A stretch of DNA of 64,000 nucleotides from Arthrobacter sp. B1805 (GTDB lineage: Bacteria > Actinomycetota > Actinomycetes > Actinomycetales > Micrococcaceae): contig NZ_PJIQ01000001.1 in NCBI RefSeq assembly GCF_002929745.1, positions 1-64,000 of the forward strand, given 5' to 3'. The notes beneath the pieces were generated by a model that was given only the letters and a program-made list of their open reading frames with translations, did not search any database and was not told where the DNA came from. Positions 43,873 to 51,348 of the stretch are shown here, piece after piece. The position numbers and the translations under genes are program-made. How positions within the stretch are numbered: the first letter of the stretch is position 1; every line of letters begins with the position of its first letter.

Positions 43873-45363
43873 ATGGCCCTCCATCGCCAACCCACTAGGG
43901 CGAGGAACAGTTTTCCTCCCTTGCGCAAGTATTCAACGTTCTTAGCAGCCCTCGCCGTGGCATTCTCGATGGTTCTGTCCGGAGGAACACTCGGCGCCGT
44001 CTCGTCCGCTTCTGCCGCTTCCGCCATCGCCCAATGCAACGGAATCGCGAATGTCGGCGGTCAGGGCGTCACCTGTACCGTCACCGTTGCCAATACGCTC
44101 GATCTCGAGACCGGGATCGGAAGCTCGGTGGTGACCACCGAAGCCTGTGTGGGGGCCGCCAACACGGCGTTGACGTGTACAACGACGACCGTCCCCTCTA
44201 ATGATCTCGTGACGTCAGTGAACCAGTGCAACGGTTCGGGCAACGGCGGCGGTGGAGTCGTCGAATGCCGCGTCACCGTGGTCAACACCATTACGGGTAC
44301 TGCGACCGCGATGCCAGGCACCGTCAACCAGTGCAATGGATCCGGCGAGGACGGCGGGACCGAGCCGACGATTGTCTGTAGCCCTATCGGCTCGACCACG
44401 AACGCCACCGTCACCCAATGCAACGTCTCCGGTAACGGTGGCGGAGGAACCGAGCGCGTGCGATGCACAGTCGGATCGAACAGCGTTGCAACTGCGCTTC
44501 CCGTGACGATCGATCAATGCAATGGCTCAGGTAACGGAGGCGGAGCTTACGTCACCTGCACGAGCTCGATCGAGACGCGCATCGTCGCAGCTCCTCCTGT
44601 AGTTGTTCCGCCGGTCGAGCCGCCTGTGGTCGTTCCGCCGGTCGAGCCGCCTGTGGTTGTTCCGCCGGTCGAGCCGCCTGTGGTTGTTCCGCCGGTCGTG
44701 CCGCCTGTGGTTGTGCCGCCGGTCGTGCCGCCTGTGGTTGTGCCGCCGGTCGTGCCGCCTGTGGTTGTGCCGCCGGTCGAGCCGCCTGTGGTCGTGCCGC
44801 CGGTCGAGCCGCCTGTGGTCGTGCCGCCGGTCGAGCCGCCTGTGGTTGTGCCGCCGGTCGTCCCGCCTGTGGTTGTTCCGCCGGTCGTCCCGCCGGTCGT
44901 GCCGCCGGTCGTCCCGCCGGTCGTGCCGCCGGTGGTTGTGCCGCCGGTCGTCCCGCCGGTCGTGCCGCCTGTGGTTGTTCCGCCGGTCGTGCCGCCTGTG
45001 GTTGTTCCGCCGGTCGTGCCGCCTGTCGTGCCTCCTGTGGTTGTTCCGCCGGTCGTCCCGCCGGTCGTGCCTCCCGTAATTGTTCCGCCGGTCGAACGGC
45101 AGCCGGTTCTCACCCCGCAGAAGGACCGACGGCCTATCGCGCCGGAGACCAGGATCGGTCCCCGCGCAAGTTCAACACCTGTAGGGAAGAACGCCGGGCT
45201 GAATATCCAGACGGCGGCGGGCATCGCGACGGTCACCGATCTCCCGAGAGGGCCGGTGGCGCCCGGTTCCCAGCCGTCTCCTGGTCATCAACATGCCCCT
45301 TCCTCCGGTTCCTCGGTCGAAGCTGCGGCTCTTATGGTCCGGAGGAGTCGCTTCACCCTGTAG
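43873..45363 (+). CDS. Secreted Cys-repeat and Pro-rich stalk protein
   Basis: ATG at 43873 with TTGAGGA 9 nt upstream; upstream in-frame ATGs fall in the leader. The 496-residue protein has a signal peptide (SFPPLRKYSTFLAALAVAFS...SASAA, cleavage near residue 50). About six repeats of the form QCNGSGNGGG...CxV follow (residues about 55-240), with cysteines in pairs. A Val-Pro-Pro stalk of about 165 residues (9-residue units VVPPVxPPV) comes next, then a 90-residue polar tail. No LPXTG motif and no C-terminal helix. It resembles adhesin-like cell-surface proteins. Followed by hairpins and a sortase gene. Confidence 0.82.
   Translation: MALHRQPTRARNSFPPLRKYSTFLAALAVAFSMVLSGGTLGAVSSASAASAIAQCNGIANVGGQGVTCTVTVANTLDLETGIGSSVVTTEACVGAANTALTCTTTTVPSNDLVTSVNQCNGSGNGGGGVVECRVTVVNTITGTATAMPGTVNQCNGSGEDGGTEPTIVCSPIGSTTNATVTQCNVSGNGGGGTERVRCTVGSNSVATALPVTIDQCNGSGNGGGAYVTCTSSIETRIVAAPPVVVPPVEPPVVVPPVEPPVVVPPVEPPVVVPPVVPPVVVPPVVPPVVVPPVVPPVVVPPVEPPVVVPPVEPPVVVPPVEPPVVVPPVVPPVVVPPVVPPVVPPVVPPVVPPVVVPPVVPPVVPPVVVPPVVPPVVVPPVVPPVVPPVVVPPVVPPVVPPVIVPPVERQPVLTPQKDRRPIAPETRIGPRASSTPVGKNAGLNIQTAAGIATVTDLPRGPVAPGSQPSPGHQHAPSSGSSVEAAALMVRRSRFTL
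44602..45095 (+). repeat. 27-bp tandem repeat encoding the VVPPVxPPV stalk
   Basis: About 18 imperfect copies of a 27-bp unit beginning GTTGTGCCGCCGGTCGTGCC, each coding for nine residues (Val-Val-Pro-Pro-Val-Val/Glu-Pro-Pro-Val). Some copies are shortened to 12-15 bp. Such arrays expand and contract by replication slippage and would vary the stalk length. Confidence 0.9.
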
Positions 45364-45374
45364 GCCCCGCCAGG

Positions 45375-45404
45375 CCGGCGGACGTCCGATAGGGCGTCCG
45401 CCGG
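45375..45404 (+). terminator. Hairpin after the repeat protein gene
   Basis: CCGGCGGACG (45375-45384) pairs with CGTCCGCCGG (45395-45404), 12 nt past the stop codon. Confidence 0.75.
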
Positions 45405-45414
45405 AAGACCAACC

Positions 45415-45449
45415 TGCAGTGCCAGCCCCGATGCGTGGCTGGCACTGCA
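45415..45449 (+). terminator. Second hairpin after the repeat protein gene
   Basis: TGCAGTGCCAGCC (45415-45427) pairs perfectly with GGCTGGCACTGCA (45437-45449) around a 9-nt loop. Two strong hairpins in a row suggest that little transcription continues into the sortase gene unless it has its own promoter at about 45450-45490. Confidence 0.75.
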
Positions 45450-45496
45450 CCTATCAGGGCAGTTCTCGAAAGTAGTACCACCGGAAGGCACAGGTT

Positions 45497-46309
45497 GTGC
45501 GCCACACCCTAGATCCCCTGCCCAAGCACTCCGCTGCGTCTGCTTCACGGCGGCGGCAGAAGCTCTGGCTGCTGCTGGTGGGGGCGGTGATTGCGATGTC
45601 GGCAGCGGTTCTCGTCGTGGTTGTGCACTTCGGGCCGGAGGGCGGAGTGGATGTGCCGCAGGGGCGCGACTCCTTCGGGGCCCCCGCCCCGATCGTGGGA
45701 ACGATAGTGGACGAGCCCCCGGCGCCTGCTGGGCTACCGTCGGATCCGTCGAACCTACCTGCCCCAGCGACATCACCTGCGGCTGCTGCCGGTGACCGTG
45801 CCGCTTCCGCACCAGGCGGAGGTGATCCGTCGACGGCGTCGGAATCCGGTACTGCCGCCATGCCGGCGGCGGCAGCTCCCACCAGTCTCGCGGTCGAGAC
45901 CGCCGGCATCGATATCGCGGTCCTGCCGCTGACGCCCAGTGCCGCTGAAACGGCCGGCCAGTCGATCGTTCCGCCATTCACCGATGACGGCTACTGGCTT
46001 ACTCCGTATGGCACGCCGGGCGCAGGATCCACCAACACGACCTACATAGCCGGCCACAGTTGGGAGGGCCGGGAGGCACCTTTCGACAGACTCAGCACAT
46101 CGACCGCCGTGGGGGACACCGTTGCCCTCACCACGGCTACCGGCACCATCGAGTACGTCATCGACTCGGTCACCACCTACGAGAAGGACACTCTCAGCAC
46201 GAGCGGTATATGGAACATCGTCCCGAACAGACTGATCATCATCAGCTGCTACACCCAGGACCCCTTGGGAAAGAACATCGTCGTCAGCGCATTCCCCGTT
46301 GAGGACTGA
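45497..46309 (+). CDS. Class F/E-like sortase
   Basis: The GTG at 45497 has GGAAGG about 9 nt upstream. The 270-residue protein has an N-terminal membrane anchor (residues 22-44) and a long Ala/Pro/Ser linker (50-130). The sortase barrel has catalytic His187 (YIAGHSWEG) and Cys251 (LIIISCYTQ). The Arg expected about 6-8 residues after the Cys is not evident; the position reads DPLGKN with Lys259. It may anchor a surface protein to the wall, possibly the repeat protein upstream. Confidence 0.88.
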   Translation: MRHTLDPLPKHSAASASRRRQKLWLLLVGAVIAMSAAVLVVVVHFGPEGGVDVPQGRDSFGAPAPIVGTIVDEPPAPAGLPSDPSNLPAPATSPAAAAGDRAASAPGGGDPSTASESGTAAMPAAAAPTSLAVETAGIDIAVLPLTPSAAETAGQSIVPPFTDDGYWLTPYGTPGAGSTNTTYIAGHSWEGREAPFDRLSTSTAVGDTVALTTATGTIEYVIDSVTTYEKDTLSTSGIWNIVPNRLIIISCYTQDPLGKNIVVSAFPVED

Positions 46310-46327
46310 ACCACTTCAGCAGACGCA

Positions 46328-46346
46328 GGGCGGATCTGGGCCGCCC
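46328..46346. terminator. Short hairpin between sortase and lipoprotein genes
   Basis: GGGCGG (46328-46333) pairs with CCGCCC (46341-46346) in the 49-bp gap between the convergent stop codons. Confidence 0.4.
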
Positions 46347-46358
46347 ACCTGTGAGCCG

Positions 46359-46808
46359 CTACATCAAGGGCTCGCAGAGAGCTATGACCTCCTTGCTGGC
46401 GGACTTGAAGCGGTCCGGGTTCAGGCTGAACCTCCTGCCGTTCTCATAGGCGGCCTCGAGGTCGTGGAACGGTTCCTGCATCACCGTCAGGAGGTTCCGG
46501 AACCGCGCAGAGGAGGTGTCGGCAACGCCTTCCAGGGTCCCTGCAAGGCGTGCTGCTTCCGTGGCCGTCGCAGCGTTCATCTCGGACACGTTGGTGAGGA
46601 ACTCGGCGGAATCGGAGATCAGACCGCCGTCGGCGCCGATGAGGGTCTGGCATGTCGCTGCGTCAGCTTCCTCGACGGCAGTCCTGGGTGCAGCCGACGT
46701 CGGGCTGGCAACCTCGGACTGGTTCCCGCCCTCGACCGCGCCGTCGGAGGAAGTGGTCGTGCAACCCGTGAGGAGGAGCGCGCAGGCGACGAAACTCAAT
46801 TTCTTCAT
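46359..46808 (-). CDS. Small lipoprotein of unknown function
   Basis: The 149-residue protein has a lipoprotein signal (MKKLSFVACALLLTGCTT, Cys16) and a Ser/Ala-rich linker, then a mostly helical domain with cysteines at ATCQTLIG and ALCEPLM. These may form a disulfide. No family recognised. It is convergent with the sortase gene. Confidence 0.75.
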   Translation of the reverse strand: MKKLSFVACALLLTGCTTTSSDGAVEGGNQSEVASPTSAAPRTAVEEADAATCQTLIGADGGLISDSAEFLTNVSEMNAATATEAARLAGTLEGVADTSSARFRNLLTVMQEPFHDLEAAYENGRRFSLNPDRFKSASKEVIALCEPLM

Positions 46809-47056
46809 CTTCTGTCCCGGCTAGATATGAAGAGACCTACCACCACCGTCGCTTCCCCTGATGCGTGACGGCTGTCACTCACCATCCTACCCATCACCCG
46901 TGCGGGGCGAACAGGAGCCCGGGTGATGGGCCGCACGCGACAGGAGCGTTCCCGAGGAGCTACCGCAAGAGCCTGTCGCAGCACACCCCCGATCCCCGAG
47001 GACTAGACTGGACTCGCCGGAAACCGCCCGGCCACTTTCAGTCAGGGAGGTCATTG

Positions 47057-47668
47057 ATGGCTGCCGCATCGCCCGCCGCCGGAACTGGTTCCGACCCCAC
47101 CGAGCTACAGCTGTGGAAGCCGTTCCTGGTCCGCGCCGTGGCCAGTGCCGTATTCGGTCTGCTGACGATCTTTTGGCGTGAGCCGTCCACGCTCGTGATG
47201 TCCCTCGCCGGAGGTCTGTACCTCCTGCTGGTCGGCAGCGCGTATCTCTGGACGCACCGAATGGCGCACTGGGGTTCGAGTTCGAAACTGCTGACAGACA
47301 TCGGCGGTGGCCTCCTGCTCGGCGCGGGTGTCGCAAGTCTCGTGTTCATCGACGACCGCAGCTTCGCGTTCGCCGGCGCAGTCGCACTGATCGTCGCGGG
47401 CCTGGCGGAACTGGTGCGCGGGCTCGCCGTTCACGGTCATCCGGCCGCGCGTGATCTTGTCATCGTCGGAGTGGTCGGCACAGCCACCGGTGCCATCCTT
47501 CCCTTCGTGGAGCAGCTCGGCGCGCATGCGCTGCTCGGCGTGACCGGGGGAGGAGCGCTGGTCACCGCCGTCGTGCTCGGTATCGCAGCCCTGAGCTACC
47601 GGCACGATTCCGCGCTCGGCGCATTGCCCTCTTCCGGCGTCCGCAGCGAGCCGGACCCCGTAAACTAG
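47057..47668 (+). CDS. DUF308-like membrane protein
   Basis: ATG at 47057 with GGGAGGT about 5 nt upstream. The 203-residue protein has six hydrophobic segments and begins a membrane domain with LVRAVASAVFGLLTIFWREP, as in DUF308/HdeD-like proteins. The helices pair as repeats (VMSLAGGLYLLLVGSAYLW, DIGGGLLLGAGVASLVFIDD). The usual annotation as an acyl-CoA synthetase is not supported by sequence. Followed 46 bp later by another small membrane protein. Confidence 0.78.
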   Translation: MAAASPAAGTGSDPTELQLWKPFLVRAVASAVFGLLTIFWREPSTLVMSLAGGLYLLLVGSAYLWTHRMAHWGSSSKLLTDIGGGLLLGAGVASLVFIDDRSFAFAGAVALIVAGLAELVRGLAVHGHPAARDLVIVGVVGTATGAILPFVEQLGAHALLGVTGGGALVTAVVLGIAALSYRHDSALGALPSSGVRSEPDPVN

Positions 47669-47714
47669 GTGCTCTACGTTCCGTAGAAATATCGCATCAC
47701 TGGAAGGAGTGCCC

Positions 47715-48092
47715 GTGGCCAAGCGCCGACCGGGGAAACCCACACAGGGACGATTCCGCCACGGCATCAAGGCTCCACTAGTCTTCTCCGCTGTCCTCGC
47801 GGCAGTGGCGGGAGTAGCCACGTCCATCTTCGCCACCGGAGGCGGTGCCAGGGAGCTGCGCGTCGATCTCGGACTGACTGCCGCGGGGATCGCCTTCATC
47901 GCATCCCTCGTGATCTGCGCGATGCTGATGATGGCTGAAACGCCGAACGCGGAACATCTCAGCAAGGGTTCCGGCATCAATCGCTCGTCCGCCAGGCCGG
48001 ACGTCCAGGAATGGCCTTCTCAGCCTGAGCGGGATGCGGAGCCCGACGACGAACCCCGCTACGGGCAGCGCCTGCCGAAACAGGACACCTAG
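47715..48092 (+). CDS. Small two-helix membrane protein with polar tail
   Basis: The GTG at 47715 has GGAAGGAG 5 nt upstream. The 125-residue product has a basic N-terminus (AKRRPGKPTQGRFRHGIKAP), two membrane helices (about residues 23-41 and 52-74) and a charged tail. No family recognised. It precedes the AAA ATPase gene by 41 nt, but that gene appears to have its own leaderless promoter. Confidence 0.75.
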   Translation: MAKRRPGKPTQGRFRHGIKAPLVFSAVLAAVAGVATSIFATGGGARELRVDLGLTAAGIAFIASLVICAMLMMAETPNAEHLSKGSGINRSSARPDVQEWPSQPERDAEPDDEPRYGQRLPKQDT

Positions 48093-48132
48093 ACCGCTGA
48101 AGACCACTTGACGCCCCTGCTAGCCTCCCCTC

Positions 48133-49641
48133 ATGGGGGAAGAACTAGCAGAATTCGTCAGTAACTTCGGCACGATGGTCCGTCTCGCACAGGAAGCGCA
48201 GCAGGGTTCTGCGGCCGGACGCGAACTCGCCGATACCCTCTCCGCGCATCTGGGTGCCGCCGCCGGCACGGTGCCCATCGTCGTCGAAGAGGTTCCGGCC
48301 CACCGCTTCATCGATGCGGACATCGTCCTCGAGGGCATTACGGGCCAGGACGCGCGGCTTGTCGGCATCGGCGGCGGCGACCAGCGCCACCACATGTCCC
48401 TCAGCGATATGCTGCAGCACTCCCAGGTGTACCCGAGCTTCCCGCTCTCGCAGCCGGACTATGCAAACCTGCCGATCGGGCCCGATGAGCAGCGCCAGAC
48501 AGTCGCGCTCGGTCTTCGGCTGTTCCGGCGCGACGGCGTTCCCGTCGCGCTCCTGCAGCGCTCCGCGGAGCCTCGCTACGGGCGGCTGACCGCATCGGTC
48601 GAGGTCCTGTGCACGGAGGCCGAGGTCACCTCTGCCTTCCTCGCCGACTTCCGGCGGCGCATGCAGAGCGAGAGCGTCCTGAAGGGCCAGATCCTGTCCT
48701 ACAGCACGGACTCCTTCGGGCCGAGCAGTGCGGGCGTGACCTTCCACCATCGGCCGAGCATCACTGCTGCGGACGTCATCCTGCCCGAGGGCCTGCTGGA
48801 CAGGGTCGAGAAGCATGCCCTCGGCATCGCGGCACACCGCGAAGCGCTCGTCGCCGCCGGCCAACACCTCAAGCGCGGCATCCTCCTGTACGGTCCGCCG
48901 GGCACGGGCAAGACCCACACAGTGCGCTTCCTGCTGAGTGCGAGCGAGGGCACGACGGCGATCCTGCTGTCCGGCGGCACCCTCGCGCATGTGAGTGAGG
49001 CGGCTCGCATGGCACGGGCCCTCCAACCATCGATCGTCGTGCTCGAGGACTGCGATCTCATCGCGGAGGACCGCAGCTTCGGGCACGGCCCGCAGCCCCT
49101 GCTGTTCGAGGTGCTCGATGCGATGGACGGGCTCGACGACGACGCCGACGTCACCTTCGTCCTCACCACGAACCGCGTCGACATGCTCGAGCGGGCGCTT
49201 GCACAGCGCCCCGGTCGAGTGGACTTGGCGGTGGAAGTGCCGCTTCCTGCGGAGGCCGAGCGCGCAGCGCTCCTTCGGCTCTACGCAGGCAGCCTCTCGT
49301 TCAGCAGGGAGACGGTCGGAACGGTCGCCCGCCGGACCGAGGGCACCACGGCGTCCTTCACGCGCGAACTCGTGCGCCGGGCCACGCTCGCCGCCGCCCT
49401 GGAGCAGGTGCCGGTCGCGGATGAGCACCTGCTTGCCGCGGTGGACGAATTGATGTCGGACGGCGCCTCCCTGACCAGGAGCCTGCTCGGCAGCAACGGC
49501 CCGGACCAGGACGTTCGTGCTGGAGGCACCGCGATATCGCCCGGCTATGGTCCGATCGCGACGACCTACGGCCACGCGTCCCCCTACGGATCCACCCTGA
49601 CGCTGTCATTCGACGAGCAGGAGCCCGACGACCAACGCTAG
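48133..49641 (+). CDS. AAA-family ATPase (Cdc48/FtsH-like fold)
   Basis: ATG at 48133 lies 6 nt after TAGCCT, a probable -10, with no ribosome site. The 502-residue protein has a 220-residue N-terminal domain of unknown type. The AAA module has Walker A GPPGTGKTHT (about 254-263), a Walker B that reads IVVLEDCD and not the usual DE, sensor-like LTTNRVDMLERALAQRPGRVD (the SRH-like Arg finger block), and a helical lid. The tail after about residue 450 is Gly/Tyr-rich. It is a standalone ATPase with unknown partners. Confidence 0.88.
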   Translation: MGEELAEFVSNFGTMVRLAQEAQQGSAAGRELADTLSAHLGAAAGTVPIVVEEVPAHRFIDADIVLEGITGQDARLVGIGGGDQRHHMSLSDMLQHSQVYPSFPLSQPDYANLPIGPDEQRQTVALGLRLFRRDGVPVALLQRSAEPRYGRLTASVEVLCTEAEVTSAFLADFRRRMQSESVLKGQILSYSTDSFGPSSAGVTFHHRPSITAADVILPEGLLDRVEKHALGIAAHREALVAAGQHLKRGILLYGPPGTGKTHTVRFLLSASEGTTAILLSGGTLAHVSEAARMARALQPSIVVLEDCDLIAEDRSFGHGPQPLLFEVLDAMDGLDDDADVTFVLTTNRVDMLERALAQRPGRVDLAVEVPLPAEAERAALLRLYAGSLSFSRETVGTVARRTEGTTASFTRELVRRATLAAALEQVPVADEHLLAAVDELMSDGASLTRSLLGSNGPDQDVRAGGTAISPGYGPIATTYGHASPYGSTLTLSFDEQEPDDQR

Positions 49642-49676
49642 TGCTGCCTCGCTCGGTCCTGGGCGATGCCACCGCG

Positions 49677-50222
49677 TCAAACGCCCATGGCTTTCCGCGC
49701 GCGGTATGCCTTCACGTGGGTGCGGTTCGCGCAATTGCCCGTGTCGCAGAATCTCTTCGACCGGTTGCGGCTGAGGTCCAGCACAACGCCGTCGCAGTCC
49801 TCCGCTGCGCAGGACCGCAGGCGGTCGAGCTCATGTCCACGGATGACGTCGGCAAGGGCCATGGCCGCCTCCGTCGCCATCCGCTCCTCCAGTGGCGCTT
49901 CCGGTGCGGTGGCGTGCAGGTGCCAGTCCCACTCATCGTGGCGCACGAGCTGGGGAAGGGCGTTGGCCCTGCGCAGGATCGCATTGACGAGCGCCACGGC
50001 GTCGTCCTCCTCCGCGAACCAGATCACCTCCAGTTCGGATCGCAGCGCCCGGACCGACTCCAGTTCCGACTCCGTGTGCGTGCGGGAGCCGGAGAACCGC
50101 TGCTCCGTCAGGAATCGGTCGAGGCCGTCGAGCGTGTCGAGCGGATCGACGTCCTCCTTAGCGGTGTTGATCAGGGCAGCCGCAGACGAGAGCGCCACCT
50201 CTGTGTCATAGGTAAAAGACAT
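49677..50222 (-). CDS. CGNR zinc-finger regulator (ABATE/CGNR)
   Basis: The start at 50222 (MSFTYDTEVALSSA) has GGAG 6 nt upstream; an earlier ATG at 50237 is less likely. The 181-residue protein has an N-terminal ABATE domain (VALSSAAALINTAKED onward) and a C-terminal CGNR finger: CAAEDCDGVVLDLSRNRSKR followed by FCDTGNCANRTHVKAYRAR. The finger motif reads CANR. Proteins of this family act as transcription regulators and often sit next to a transporter; here the EamA gene is divergent. Confidence 0.88.
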   Translation of the reverse strand: MSFTYDTEVALSSAAALINTAKEDVDPLDTLDGLDRFLTEQRFSGSRTHTESELESVRALRSELEVIWFAEEDDAVALVNAILRRANALPQLVRHDEWDWHLHATAPEAPLEERMATEAAMALADVIRGHELDRLRSCAAEDCDGVVLDLSRNRSKRFCDTGNCANRTHVKAYRARKAMGV

Positions 50223-50269
50223 GTTGACTCCTGACATCCTGCACCACTAGTGTCACGACCATAACCACT

Positions 50270-50283
50270 TGTCACCCCTGACA
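50270..50283. promoter_or_regulatory. Inverted repeat between CGNR and EamA genes
   Basis: TGTCA-CCCC-TGACA is an inverted repeat in the 89-bp region between the two starts. Further TGTCAC (50251) and TGACAT (50232) half-sites lie nearby. It is a candidate CGNR-regulator site. Confidence 0.4.
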
Positions 50284-50311
50284 CCAATCATCGACCCCGA
50301 AGGGAGCGGAC

Positions 50312-51292
50312 GTGACCCTGCGACCCGCCACCGGCTTCTGGATTGCACTCCTCTCCGCTGCGACGTTCGGCGTCTCCGGACCCTTCGCCAAGTCGCTCCT
50401 CGAGATCGGTTGGAGCCCCGGCGCGGCCGTCGGGCTCCGCATCGGAGGGGCCGCCGTCGTGCTGCTGATCCCGGTCCTGATCGCTCTGCGTGGCCGATGG
50501 TCCACGATGCGCGGCAATGCGCTTACCGTCACGATCTACGGCACGACGGCGATCGCTCTGTGCCAGCTGTTCTACTTCAACGCGGTGCAGCGCATGTCCG
50601 TCGGAGTGTCGCTGCTGCTCGAGTACCTGGCACCCGTGCTGATCGTGGGCTTCCTCTGGCTGCGCTCACGGAAGGCGCCGAACCTGCTCACGATCATCGG
50701 GTCGGTCACCGCGATCCTCGGACTCCTGCTCGTCCTGGACCTCGCAGGGGACGCCCGGCTGGATCCGGTCGGCGTGCTGTTCGGCCTCGGCGCGGCCGTC
50801 TGCCTCGTGGTGTTCTTCCTGATGTCGGCGAAGGTCGACGAGTCGCTCCCGCCCCTCGTGATGGCGGGCGGCGGGATGGTGGTCGGAGCACTCACCATCT
50901 TGGTGCTCGGCCTGGTGAACATCATGCCGTTCCGGTTCGTCTTCGCCGATGTCTCGCTGGCAGGACGGACCTACAGCTGGATCGTGCCCGTCGCGGTCCT
51001 CGTCCTGGTGGCGACGGTGGCCGCCTACGTGACGGGCATCCTGGCTGCGCAGCGACTCGGGTCCAAGGTGGCGAGCTTCGTCGCGCTGACCGAGGTGATG
51101 TTCGCGGTCCTGGCCGCCTGGCTGATCCTCGGTGAGCTGCCCGGCGTCGTACAGCTGCTGGGCGGCCTGCTCATCGTCGCCGGCGTGGTATGCGTTCGGT
51201 TGGACGAGGTCCGCTCCGCGAACGACGACGACGCCGTGTCTCCGGCGGCCCTCGGTGGATCGAACCCCGTGGAGCCGGTTCCGCGCGCCTGA
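50312..51292 (+). CDS. EamA-family transporter
   Basis: The GTG at 50312 has GAAGGGAG about 7 nt upstream. The 326-residue protein has ten helices in two EamA repeats: SAATFGVSGPFAKSLLEIGW and VQRMSVGVSLLLEYLAPVLI, then RLGSKVASFVALTEVMFAVL. The tail is polar. It resembles YddG/RhaT-like metabolite exporters. The divergent CGNR gene may control it. Confidence 0.92.
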   Translation: MTLRPATGFWIALLSAATFGVSGPFAKSLLEIGWSPGAAVGLRIGGAAVVLLIPVLIALRGRWSTMRGNALTVTIYGTTAIALCQLFYFNAVQRMSVGVSLLLEYLAPVLIVGFLWLRSRKAPNLLTIIGSVTAILGLLLVLDLAGDARLDPVGVLFGLGAAVCLVVFFLMSAKVDESLPPLVMAGGGMVVGALTILVLGLVNIMPFRFVFADVSLAGRTYSWIVPVAVLVLVATVAAYVTGILAAQRLGSKVASFVALTEVMFAVLAAWLILGELPGVVQLLGGLLIVAGVVCVRLDEVRSANDDDAVSPAALGGSNPVEPVPRA

Positions 51293-51348
51293 CCCACACG
51301 GGCCACCACCCCTGTAGCCGGCCGACCGATGTCAGTACACTGGGGCGC

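Noticed and set aside
44602-45095. Repeat array that might be taken for a CRISPR
   Set aside because: Units are contiguous, in frame and code for protein; there are no unique spacers, leader or cas genes.
44547-45236. Long minus-strand frame of Gly-Thr repeats opposite the Pro stalk
   Set aside because: It is the reverse complement of the 27-bp tandem repeat; repeats without stops give open frames on both strands.
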